From: Candidatus Ornithospirochaeta stercoravium | GTDB lineage: Bacteria; Spirochaetota; Spirochaetia; Sphaerochaetales; Sphaerochaetaceae | Length of the DNA: 33,833 nt | Direction: 5' to 3' | Assembly (NCBI GenBank): GCA_017694915.1 | Contig: JADIMF010000012.1 | Span: forward strand, 1 to 33,833 | In this document: positions 1 to 9,049 of the stretch, in pieces | How the letters are laid out: the number at the start of each line of letters is the position of its first letter | Position numbering within the stretch: position 1 is the stretch's first letter | The notes under the pieces: model-generated | What the model saw: the letters and a program-made list of their open reading frames with translations, nothing else | Database searches by the model: none | Told to the model about the DNA's origin: nothing | Position numbers and translations under genes: made by a program

Positions 1-1376
1 CTATATGTCCTTTCATCACCCTGTACGCCGACGCTCTTTACAGGAAGAAGGTCAGCAAGAGCCTGCCAGATCTTATCGTAAAGCCCTGCTTTTCTTATTT
101 CCTCTATGAAAATCGCATCAACTTCACGGAGAGTATCAAGGCGTTCCTGTGTCACTTCTCCGATGCACCTTACACCAAGTCCAGGGCCGGGGAATGGATG
201 ACGATATACAAGCTCATCAGGCAGACCGAGCTCTTTTCCTAGTTCCCTTACCTCATCCTTGAAAAGCTCCTTCAATGGTTCAAGAAGCTCCCACTTGAGA
301 TCCTCAGGAAGACCACCTACGTTGTGATGTGATTTAATAGTCGCGGAAGGACCACCGGACGGAGATCTCGATTCTATCACATCTGGATAGAGTGTCCCCT
401 GTGCCAGGAATGATATATCCCCGCACTTCCTTGCCTCTCTGTAGAAGACATTAACGAATACACGTCCTATTGTCTTTCTCTTTGCCTCAGGCTCTGTTAT
501 GCCCTTGAGCGCTGAAAGGAAATCATCGGTTGCATCCGCATACTGCAGATTCATATTGAAATGCTTACCGAAGAGATTGAGGACAGACTCCGCCTCGTTC
601 TTCCTGAGCATTCCGTTATTCACGAATACACATACCAGCTGGTCTCCGATTGCCTTATGAATAAGGACAGCTGCGACAGATGAATCAACACCACCTGAAA
701 GACCGCAGAGAACACGGCGGTTTCCTACAGTCTCCCTTATTTCCTTTATCTTCTCCTCGATGAATGATCCCATGTTCCAATCAGCTTTTGCCTGACATAT
801 ATCAATGACAAAGGAGCGGATCATCTTATCACCCTCTTTTGAATGGACTACCTCGGGATGGAACTGAACACCATAGAACTTCCTCTTCTTGTCCTCGATA
901 GCTGTTACGGGACAAGTCGGAGTGATGGCTGTGATGGAGAATCCTTCAGGAATCTTCTCAACAGAATCTCCGTGGCTCATCCATACCTGACTGTTATCAG
1001 AGACGGATGAGAAAAGAGCTGATGATCTGTCGACAATCTCGATATTCTGAAGACCATACTCCTTCTTCTCCGGGCAGATTACATTGCCACCAAGCATCTC
1101 GGACATGACCTGAAGACCATAGCAGATACCGAGAATTGGAATGCCGAGCTTGAAGATCTCAGCATCAGGGCGTGGAGAACCAGTAGCCTTCACACTGCTC
1201 GGACCGCCTGAGAAGATTATGCCCTTCGGCATCATTTTCCTCACTTCATCCGCGCTGATTGTGAAAGGAACAATCTGGCTGTATACGCCGCATTCCCTTA
1301 CGCGCCTTGCAATGAGCTGGCTGTACTGTGCTCCGAAATCGAGAACAAGAACCATATCATGAGAGCTGTTTACCAT
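1..1376 (-). CDS. guaA: GMP synthase (glutamine-hydrolysing), C-terminus cut off by the window edge
   Basis: Minus-strand translation from ATG at 1376: MVNSSHDMVLVLDFGAQYSQLIARRVRECGVYSQIVPF...GIIFSGGPSSV...ILGICYGLQ; at the window edge ...IWQALADLLPVKSVGVQGDERTY. Typical GuaA GATase and C-terminal sequence. Absent from the ORF track because it runs off the window. Confidence 0.95.
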   Translation of the reverse strand, partial: MVNSSHDMVLVLDFGAQYSQLIARRVRECGVYSQIVPFTISADEVRKMMPKGIIFSGGPSSVKATGSPRPDAEIFKLGIPILGICYGLQVMSEMLGGNVICPEKKEYGLQNIEIVDRSSALFSSVSDNSQVWMSHGDSVEKIPEGFSITAITPTCPVTAIEDKKRKFYGVQFHPEVVHSKEGDKMIRSFVIDICQAKADWNMGSFIEEKIKEIRETVGNRRVLCGLSGGVDSSVAAVLIHKAIGDQLVCVFVNNGMLRKNEAESVLNLFGKHFNMNLQYADATDDFLSALKGITEPEAKRKTIGRVFVNVFYREARKCGDISFLAQGTLYPDVIESRSPSGGPSATIKSHHNVGGLPEDLKWELLEPLKELFKDEVRELGKELGLPDELVYRHPFPGPGLGVRCIGEVTQERLDTLREVDAIFIEEIRKAGLYDKIWQALADLLPVKSVGVQGDERTY

Positions 1377-1389
1377 ATGCACTCCTTAT

Positions 1390-2115
1390 TTACCATCTGA
1401 GTGTATCGAGATTCCTGAAGCCTTTCCTGACCGCAGAATAAAGTATGAGACCTATTACAGCACCAACCGAGCTCTGTGCAATGTTACCCGGCACTTCAAG
1501 AAGTGCCTCAGAGACAACGGTAAGACCGAAAAGCGTTGTAAGCGTAAGGTATCCGAGGCTTACGATTATCACAGCAAGTACGACAGCGATGACTCCTGCA
1601 ATAACCGAATCCCTGCCTTTGAGGAGGAAGCCAAGGAAGATTGAAAGGACAATGAGCGAAAGCGCTATCGTAAGCGCTGCATGTTCGCTTCCTTCCTTTA
1701 TAAATGAACCATCCGTAAAAAGGGATGAGAAGATATAACCGCTGAGAGCAATGGCAAGAACAGCCATCACTGTTCCTATAAGAATCGAAACAATGCTCTT
1801 TATCGTACCGGAGGATGTTCCGTTCTTCACCATAAGGCCGATAATGAAGGCCTCAAAGCCATGAACGATGAATGAAATCAGCGCCCACTGGGGATAACCT
1901 CCGATGAGATCCGCAAACGCAGTTCCCAAACCACCCGCGATAAATCCTGTGACAGGACCGAATGCATAGCTGGCAAATGTGACAGCCGCATCGCAGAGTG
2001 ATATATATCCACCAATCGGAGACGGTATTCTTATAACAAGAGTAAAGACAGCAACTATAGCTGTCATTATGGCAATCAGGCTGATTCTCATTGCAGTTCT
2101 GTTCTTCTCTGCCAT
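1390..2115 (-). CDS. ECF transporter S component (substrate unknown)
   Basis: 241 aa, multi-TM, with the S-component pattern PSPIGGYISLCDAAVTFASYAFGPVTGFIAGGLGTAFADLIGGYPQWALISFIVHGFEAFIIGLM; adjacent to EcfT and EcfA genes. Confidence 0.8.
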   Translation of the reverse strand: MAEKNRTAMRISLIAIMTAIVAVFTLVIRIPSPIGGYISLCDAAVTFASYAFGPVTGFIAGGLGTAFADLIGGYPQWALISFIVHGFEAFIIGLMVKNGTSSGTIKSIVSILIGTVMAVLAIALSGYIFSSLFTDGSFIKEGSEHAALTIALSLIVLSIFLGFLLKGRDSVIAGVIAVVLAVIIVSLGYLTLTTLFGLTVVSEALLEVPGNIAQSSVGAVIGLILYSAVRKGFRNLDTLRW

Positions 2116-2118
2116 AAC

Positions 2119-2853
2119 CTACCTCACTAGAAATAAACTGAGCGGAATGATAGCACCAAAAAGCCATTGAATTAAATAGCCAGATGGGTGTGGTATAGCG
2201 TCTTTTGCAGGCTTCACTCTCCCGAATCCACGCTCCTCAAGAGCAGAGGCTGTATCAGGAATCATCTTGATCGCAGCGATAACGAGCGCTGTTATCGAGG
2301 GAAGCACAGGATAACCACGTTTTCCTTCCTCGAGGCGTAGCGACATCGATGCTCTTATTTCAGAGAAGAGATATCCAAGATATGGTATGTAACGGAGTAT
2401 CATAGAAGCGGCAAGCGCTGCATTATAAGGCAGATGAAATGCCCTAAGCCCCTTTATTATATCCTCATTACGCTCAGTAAGGAGAAGGAGCATCAGTACC
2501 CCTGATATCCCTCCAAGCCTTGAGATTATCTTCATGACAGACCAGAGACCTTCAGCCGTGATGATGGTAAAACCATGTATCACTAGAAGAGGATTGCCAT
2601 CCCTGTTCTGAAGAGGGATGAAAAGTATCATGATCAGAAAGAGAGGAATGAGACGGGAGTAACAGCGCCATGTCTCCTTTCCACCAACAGAGAGTATCAT
2701 GATTGCAATCGGAATAAGGAACACCAATGCGACAGAGATATATGATGAAAGCGCGAAAGAGAGCGCTGAAAACAGAAATGTGAAGAAAAGCTTTGGTCTC
2801 ACATCGAATCTGTGATAGAAAGAAGTCCCGTAGATATAACTGCTAATGTTCAT
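2119..2853 (-). CDS. ecfT: ECF transporter T component (energy-coupling transmembrane protein)
   Basis: 244 aa, multi-TM, CbiQ/EcfT-like (DVRPKLFFTFLFSALSFAL...; LRASMSLRLEEGKRGYP; ALEERGFGR, which matches the A-R-G coupling motif). Confidence 0.85.
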   Translation of the reverse strand: MNISSYIYGTSFYHRFDVRPKLFFTFLFSALSFALSSYISVALVFLIPIAIMILSVGGKETWRCYSRLIPLFLIMILFIPLQNRDGNPLLVIHGFTIITAEGLWSVMKIISRLGGISGVLMLLLLTERNEDIIKGLRAFHLPYNAALAASMILRYIPYLGYLFSEIRASMSLRLEEGKRGYPVLPSITALVIAAIKMIPDTASALEERGFGRVKPAKDAIPHPSGYLIQWLFGAIIPLSLFLVR

Positions 2854-4183
2854 CCAATACCCCGCCTTCTATCATAAGCTTACGTCCTGGAAGCATGGAT
2901 GCCACACTCATATCATGAGTAATGACAAGAACCGCTGTTCCATTATCAAGATAACAGGAAAGCACCCTATGAAAATCCACAGAAGATAAGGCACTATCCA
3001 TCTCATCGAAGATCGCGAAACGCCTCCCGAGAAGGAAGAATACCGCGGCCTGCAGCATCTTCGCTTTCCCATATGACAATTCCTGTACATATGCATCGCG
3101 CTCAAGGGAGAACAGCGAAAGAACATAATCTATACGGCTGCTATCGGCACCTGTACTATTGAGTTCGTCAAGCACAGTGGGCAAAAAAAGCTCCTCATAG
3201 GGATTCTGCATGAGATATGCAACGCTGTGCCTTCTTTCCTTCTGGGATAACTCCTTTCCATTTATCAAAACCCTGCCGCTCTTTTCCTTCAGAAGACCTG
3301 AAAGAACACGGGAGAATGAGCTCTTGCCACTGCCGTTATCACCAAGGAGCGTAATACACTCACCTTCCCCCATCTCAAATGATGGAACAGATAAACCAAA
3401 GCTGCTGCCGGAGCTTCTGTGAATCCTTTCGATCTCGATGTTCTCTGCTTTCAGGACAGAATTTCCTGTCTTCATCTCCAATGGAGTGTATGAATCCTTT
3501 ACAGGAACATATTGCACCGCTTTTCCATTCTCTATCGATAACATACGGCTGAACACACCATCATATTCCGACAGCATATGACTGCCGAGGACTATAACGG
3601 TACGGTCAAGACCTGAAAGAATCTCTCTCAGTTTCTTTCTCCAATATGGGGAAAGTTCGTCAAAAGCCTCATCGAGAATATAAACGCAGGGGTCGACTGC
3701 AAAGAGAATCGAAAGCATCAGACGCCGTTTCTCACCACCGGAAAGCTCTGCTGTCGAAACCTTCCTGTACTTCTCAAGGCCGAAAAGTTCCAGACAATCC
3801 GCAATTCTTCTATCCTTTTCAGCCGTTTCAAGTCCAAGATTCATGAGAGGAAACGAGATTTCCTCCTCCACCGATGAAAACAGAAGCATCTCATCAGTAT
3901 TCTGACTAACACGGCCGATTATCTCCATCCTTTCATATGGAGGAAGGGATAGAATATCTTTTCCGTCGAATTCAGCATATCCATCCAGATTCCCTCCTGT
4001 GTATCCGGGAAGGGCTCCCGCAAGGAGGCGTGAAAGCGTTGATTTCCCGCTCCCGGGCTCAGAGAGAATCAGGAGATGCTCACCTTCATCAGCGGTGAAT
4101 GAAAGATGGTCGAAGATCCTCGTACCATCTGGATACGAAAATGAGATATCAGCCTTTAGCATAAGGTCCTGGAAGGACTGCAT
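2843..4183 (-). CDS. ecfA: ECF transporter fused double-ATPase component (EcfA-EcfA')
   Basis: 446 aa with two ABC ATPase halves: Walker A GSGKSTLSR and GDNGSGKSSFSR; signature LSGGEKRR in half 1 and LSYGKAK in half 2; two Walker B motifs. A start at 4162 (MLKADISF, with upstream AGGA) is also plausible. Confidence 0.9.
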   Translation of the reverse strand: MQSFQDLMLKADISFSYPDGTRIFDHLSFTADEGEHLLILSEPGSGKSTLSRLLAGALPGYTGGNLDGYAEFDGKDILSLPPYERMEIIGRVSQNTDEMLLFSSVEEEISFPLMNLGLETAEKDRRIADCLELFGLEKYRKVSTAELSGGEKRRLMLSILFAVDPCVYILDEAFDELSPYWRKKLREILSGLDRTVIVLGSHMLSEYDGVFSRMLSIENGKAVQYVPVKDSYTPLEMKTGNSVLKAENIEIERIHRSSGSSFGLSVPSFEMGEGECITLLGDNGSGKSSFSRVLSGLLKEKSGRVLINGKELSQKERRHSVAYLMQNPYEELFLPTVLDELNSTGADSSRIDYVLSLFSLERDAYVQELSYGKAKMLQAAVFFLLGRRFAIFDEMDSALSSVDFHRVLSCYLDNGTAVLVITHDMSVASMLPGRKLMIEGGVLDEH

Positions 4184-4898
4184 ATGCCTCCCTTACCATA
4201 TTCTCCGCAACGGTGTGGATGTTCTTTACCTCCTCTTCAGAAAGAAGAGATGTATCAATCGGCTTCATTATCTTCACATAGACATGAACGCGCTTAAGAC
4301 TGTCGGAAGCTTCGAATGCAGTACGGGTATTCTTCATGGCAACAGGAACAAGCAATGCCTTTGCCTTTGTAGCCATCTTGAAAGCTCCTGCCTTCATCTC
4401 GGCAATCTCTCCTGTCTTGCTTCTCGTTCCTTCCGGGAATATTCCCATAGGATAGCCGCTCTTTATCCTCTCCACTCCTGTGAGGATGGACTGAAGTCCT
4501 GCTCTGAGCGATGATCTGTCGAGAGGTATGCATCTGAGAAGATTCAGAAGGCTGTGAAGGAACGGTATCTTATAAAGTTCCTTCTTCGCGACAATGCCGC
4601 ACCATGCACCGGATCCGAAGAGAACTGGGATATCGAGTGCGCTCTGATGGTTCGCGATATAGCAGACATGGCTTCCCCATGCAGGAATATTCTCCTTTCC
4701 CTCAACATGCAGCTTCACACCGAAGCAGATGAATATCCATCGGATGAGAATTCCGAGGAGGAAATGCACGCACTTCTCGGAAGCTTTCTCCAGATGAAAG
4801 AGTGACAGGAGATTACCGATGATAAGAGCAAGAAGCCCGAATACTATAAAAACAGGAATAAGAAAGATTATTCCGATAGTCAGTCTGAGTGCCTTCAC
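4149..4898 (-). CDS. plsC: 1-acyl-sn-glycerol-3-phosphate acyltransferase
   Basis: 249 aa, NHQSALDIPVLFG (HX4D motif variant) and FPEGTRSKTGEIAEMKAGAFKMA. Confidence 0.9.
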   Translation of the reverse strand: MKALRLTIGIIFLIPVFIVFGLLALIIGNLLSLFHLEKASEKCVHFLLGILIRWIFICFGVKLHVEGKENIPAWGSHVCYIANHQSALDIPVLFGSGAWCGIVAKKELYKIPFLHSLLNLLRCIPLDRSSLRAGLQSILTGVERIKSGYPMGIFPEGTRSKTGEIAEMKAGAFKMATKAKALLVPVAMKNTRTAFEASDSLKRVHVYVKIMKPIDTSLLSEEEVKNIHTVAENMVREAYAVLPGPYAKG

Positions 4899-4902
4899 CT
4901 TT

Positions 4903-6621
4903 TCAGTCCTTAAGAGAATACAGCTTGTAATACAGGCCCTGTTTATCGAGAAGTTCTTGATGCGTACCTGATTCCTTAACCATACCCTTATCGATTACGA
5001 AGATTATATCCGAATCCTTTATCGTTGATAACCTGTGAGCGATCACGATTGATGTTCTACCCTTCGAGAGCCTGTCAAAGGCTTCCTGAATCAGCTTCTC
5101 ACTCTCCGTATCAAGAGAGCTTGTAGCCTCATCGAATATGAGGATCTTGGGATCCTTGAGGAATATCCTTGCTATCGACAGTCTCTGCTTCTGTCCGCCA
5201 GAAAGCCTTGTGCCACGCTCTCCGACTTCAGTATCGAGGCCTTTCGGAAGCGATGCAACGAAATCATAGAGATTCGCGTTTCTCAGCGCTTCCCACATCT
5301 CCTCATCGGTTGCATCGACTCTTCCGTATCTCAGGTTCTCTCTTATCGTCGCATCGAAGAGGAAGACATTCTGCTGAACGAATCCGATGGATTCATGAAG
5401 AGACTTCTGTGTGACGCTGTCGATATCTACGCCATCAATCGTTATGCTTCCGCCCTGACGCTCATAGAATCTACCGAGAAGAGATACGATGGTGGATTTT
5501 CCAGCTCCGGACTCACCAACAAGCGCAGCCTTCGTTCCTCCCGGAATACTGAGCGAAAGATGCTCGATGACCTGTTCCCTTCCATCATCGCCTTCATAGG
5601 AGAATGAAACATCGGAGAACTCAATGGAACCATCCTTTACAGCAAGAGGAACAGCATCTTCCCTGTCGGTAATCTGCGGCTTTATATCAAGTATTTCCGT
5701 AAAGCGCTCGAATGAAGCCATTCCCTGTGTGAACTGCTCAGTGAAATTAATCAGCCTGTCGATAGGTGGCAGAACCACGGAAACATAGAGGAGGAATGTC
5801 ACGAGATCATAGACTTCAACCTCTGACAATGCGATGAGAATAATACCTCCCGCGATTGTCATGAAGTAATAGAAATCGCGCATGAACCCGATTCCAGTCT
5901 GGTAGAATGCCATCGTCTGATACATCTTTTCGCGGGATGTCTTGAGCTCTGTATTGGAGGCATTGAACTTCTTCTCCTGAAGCTTCTCCCTGGAATAGCT
6001 TTTGACTTCCCTTATTCCCTGGATGGAATTCTCCGCAGCGACATTGACCTCAGCAATCGTGCGTCTTATCGCCCTGTTTCTCTCCTTCAGCCTGTGATTG
6101 AATATGATTCCATACACAAGCATCACAGGAAGCGGTATGACGGAAACAAGCGCAAGCTTCCATGAGAATGAGAACATAAGGACATATGCTCCGACAATCG
6201 TGGCAACGGAAATGAGGAAATCCTCAGGACAATGATGAGCAACCTCAGCGATATTGAAGAGGTCGTTTGTAATCCTCGACATTATCGTGCCGGTCTTTGT
6301 CCTGTCGAAATAGGAGAAGGAAAGTTCCTGCAGATGCGAGAAAAGCTCGGAACGCATCCTGTTCTCCATATACACACCGAGGTAATGTCCCCATTTGATA
6401 CGAATATACGTAGCAGCTGCCTGCAGCAGGTATATCACAACAATGGCTATGAGAAGCCAGATTATATTGATGAACATCCTTGCAGGAAGCGCAGTTGAAA
6501 GTATGTATCGCACTATCGCGGGAGTGAAAAGCGAGAGAAGCGAAGACACAAGCGCCGCTATCATATCAAGGGCGAAAAGCCCTTTGTAATAGCGGTAATA
6601 AGAACAGAATCTCCTGAGCAT
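4903..6621 (-). CDS. ABC transporter, fused permease/ATP-binding protein (exporter type)
   Basis: 572 aa; TM domain followed by ALVGESGAGKSTIVSLLGRFY, LSGGQKQRLSIARIFLKDPKILIFDEATSSLD and IVIAHRLSTIKDSD. Confidence 0.95.
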   Translation of the reverse strand: MLRRFCSYYRYYKGLFALDMIAALVSSLLSLFTPAIVRYILSTALPARMFINIIWLLIAIVVIYLLQAAATYIRIKWGHYLGVYMENRMRSELFSHLQELSFSYFDRTKTGTIMSRITNDLFNIAEVAHHCPEDFLISVATIVGAYVLMFSFSWKLALVSVIPLPVMLVYGIIFNHRLKERNRAIRRTIAEVNVAAENSIQGIREVKSYSREKLQEKKFNASNTELKTSREKMYQTMAFYQTGIGFMRDFYYFMTIAGGIILIALSEVEVYDLVTFLLYVSVVLPPIDRLINFTEQFTQGMASFERFTEILDIKPQITDREDAVPLAVKDGSIEFSDVSFSYEGDDGREQVIEHLSLSIPGGTKAALVGESGAGKSTIVSLLGRFYERQGGSITIDGVDIDSVTQKSLHESIGFVQQNVFLFDATIRENLRYGRVDATDEEMWEALRNANLYDFVASLPKGLDTEVGERGTRLSGGQKQRLSIARIFLKDPKILIFDEATSSLDTESEKLIQEAFDRLSKGRTSIVIAHRLSTIKDSDIIFVIDKGMVKESGTHQELLDKQGLYYKLYSLKD

Positions 6622-6622
6622 A

Positions 6623-8131
6623 TCACTCTCCGAAGAAACGTGCCTTTATGCGGCTGAAAAGACCTTTGCGGGCACTCTTGACCTCGGCTTCTCTTCCCCC
6701 TGCCGGAGTTGTCTGCGGCTTTTTGACAGCTTCACGCTGCGGTTTCTGCAGACTGCTCTTCTGAGCTTTCTTCGGCTGAGGCTTCTTCTTTGTCGCCTGC
6801 GGAGCATACTGCTTCCTGTAATATTCCATTCTCTCATCGAGGGACATATGAGAAAGCTTATCCCAGTCGGAATCCTGCTGCTGAGGCTTCTTTGGAGCAG
6901 GTTTTGCACTCTTTCTGTGATCCTGCTTGCCCTTTCTCTCATCACGACCTCTTCCCGATGAGCGGTATGATTTGTAATGATAACCCTTGGACTTGTCCTC
7001 AACAGGCTCGAGTCCAGCTTCATCCGGCCAGATTACAGGAATCTTCATCTGGATGAAATTCTCAATCGGCTCAAGTCCGTAGATATATTCCTCGCATGCA
7101 AGAGTGATAGCCTTACCTGACTTTCCTGCCCTTGCAGTCCTTCCGATTCTGTGCACATAGCTTTCGAAATCCTCAGGAATGTCATAATTAACGACAAGCT
7201 CGAGATCATCAATCTGCAGACCTCTTGCAGCTACATCGGTTGCGACAAGATAAGGAAGCTTCCCTTCCTTCATCTTATCGAGAGTCTTGAGCCTCTGGCT
7301 CTGAGGCATATCACCCATGAGGTATTCAGCTTTATAGCCATTCATCGCAAGACGTTTGGCAACCTCTACCGTCTTATCCTTCGTATTCGTGAAGATGAGA
7401 CAGGATGATGGGTTTATCTTCTTGAGTATCGACAGGAGAAGAGCGAATTTCTCATCCTTCGTCACATGAAAGAGCTCCTGTGTGATCTTCTTTACAGTGA
7501 TCTCCTCAGGCTGAACAGCAATCTCCTCAGGCTGGGACATATACTGCCATGCAAGATTCCTAACCTTCGTAGAAAGAGTTGCGGAAAAAAGCATCGTCTG
7601 TCTTTCAGACGGCTTCACCATCTGAGAGAACATCGACTGGACATCGGGATAGAACCCCATGTCGAACATCCTGTCAGCCTCATCAAGAACTACAGTATCG
7701 AAGAGGCGGAAATCTATCTTGTTTGATTTCGCGAAATCGAGAAGACGACCAGGGGTTCCGACATAGAGATTGAGGCCGGATGAGAGCTCCTCGTTCTGCG
7801 CTTTGTATCCTACACCACCGTAAAAGCATCCAATGCGGTACTCAGGGAAACCTGATGCCAGGATCTTCGCATCTTCCTCTATCTGTACAGCGAGTTCCCT
7901 TGTAGGAGCGACGATAAGCGCGGCTCCATTCTTGTTTCTGCTGTATTTTCCGAGAATTGTAAGTAAATAGACAGCTGTCTTTCCGCTTCCTGTCTTAGAC
8001 TGCACCATCACATCATGTCCGGAGAGCGAAATCGGAAGAACCTTCTCCTGAACGGGTGTACACTCTGTGTAGCCAGCTTTAGCAATACCGGCAAGAACAT
8101 CCTCTGAAAGAGGCAATTCAGTGAATTTCAT
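6623..8131 (-). CDS. DEAD-box ATP-dependent RNA helicase with basic C-terminal tail
   Basis: 502 aa; SKTGSGKTAVYL, PTRELAVQ, VLDEADRMFDMGF, LFSATLS, VATDVAARGLQ, YVHRIGRTARAGKSG; Lys/Arg/Gln-rich tail. Confidence 0.95.
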   Translation of the reverse strand: MKFTELPLSEDVLAGIAKAGYTECTPVQEKVLPISLSGHDVMVQSKTGSGKTAVYLLTILGKYSRNKNGAALIVAPTRELAVQIEEDAKILASGFPEYRIGCFYGGVGYKAQNEELSSGLNLYVGTPGRLLDFAKSNKIDFRLFDTVVLDEADRMFDMGFYPDVQSMFSQMVKPSERQTMLFSATLSTKVRNLAWQYMSQPEEIAVQPEEITVKKITQELFHVTKDEKFALLLSILKKINPSSCLIFTNTKDKTVEVAKRLAMNGYKAEYLMGDMPQSQRLKTLDKMKEGKLPYLVATDVAARGLQIDDLELVVNYDIPEDFESYVHRIGRTARAGKSGKAITLACEEYIYGLEPIENFIQMKIPVIWPDEAGLEPVEDKSKGYHYKSYRSSGRGRDERKGKQDHRKSAKPAPKKPQQQDSDWDKLSHMSLDERMEYYRKQYAPQATKKKPQPKKAQKSSLQKPQREAVKKPQTTPAGGREAEVKSARKGLFSRIKARFFGE

Positions 8132-8208
8132 CTATATTATCCTTAAAGGTAAAATTGCTTTCTGTGACACCTGAACAATATAGTTTCTGCCTGCTTTTGT
8201 CTATCAGC

Positions 8209-9009
8209 TTATTCCTTCTCCCATTCGCGCTCAAGCTCATGGATCTTCCTTATCTTATCCCAGCCTATATGATTGATCTCATGGCCATTCACGCTGGATA
8301 TAGGAATGATTCCGAATGGAGTCGATGATATGAAAAGCGAATCGAACATATGGATGTTTGTATCTGTAGGCGGTGTATATACAATCTCATAACCAATGTG
8401 CTCTGCGGCTTTTATCACGCTGATGCGTGTTATACCTGAAAGTACAGAACCATCGGCAGCTGTGTATATCCTGTTACCATATAAGCCATATACATTGCTT
8501 CTCACACCCTCGAGAACTTCGCCTTTCCTGTTTACAAGAAGCGCTTCAAAAGCCCCTTTCCTCTTCGCCTCCTCCGCCGCAAGATACTGCATCAGAAGAT
8601 TGGATGTCTTGGCCTCGGGTAGGAACCTCTCACCATAATACAGAACCGCAGGCACACCATTCTCGTAATAGCTTTCAGGAAATGATTCCGGAGCTGTGTA
8701 CGTTATGAAGAAAAGCGGCTCAGGCCCGCCAACGATGAGAATGCGGCAAGGAGCATATACGATATTGTCGTGCTCGATGAGAGCTTCAAGAGATGATGTG
8801 ATGACATCATCCGTAAACGGGTGCTCAAGATTAATCATTCTGCATGAAGCCTTGAGACGCTCAAGATGATCTGAAAGATGAACAGGTCTGCCGTTCTCGA
8901 CCCTTACTGATTCATAGACAGAAAAAGAATACTGTACTTCCCTGTATGCAACAGGAAGTACAGCCATGGATTCATCAACAAGCTTTCCGTTTCTGATAGC
9001 ACTTCTCAT
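8209..9009 (-). CDS. Class IV (PLP-dependent) aminotransferase, BCAT / aminodeoxychorismate lyase-like
   Basis: ORF 8209..9087. KTSNLLMQYLAAEEAKRKGAFEALLVNRKGEVLEGVRSNVYGLYGNRIYTAADGSVLSGITRISVIKAAE is a class IV signature. Start MRSAIRNGKLVDE at 9009 preferred because the ORF upstream overlaps the 3' end of ftsK; start not certain. Confidence 0.82.
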   Translation of the reverse strand: MRSAIRNGKLVDESMAVLPVAYREVQYSFSVYESVRVENGRPVHLSDHLERLKASCRMINLEHPFTDDVITSSLEALIEHDNIVYAPCRILIVGGPEPLFFITYTAPESFPESYYENGVPAVLYYGERFLPEAKTSNLLMQYLAAEEAKRKGAFEALLVNRKGEVLEGVRSNVYGLYGNRIYTAADGSVLSGITRISVIKAAEHIGYEIVYTPPTDTNIHMFDSLFISSTPFGIIPISSVNGHEINHIGWDKIRKIHELEREWEKE

Positions 9010-9049
9010 AACCTGAGATAATACTCTCAAATGCAATAAGCGGAAAGAC

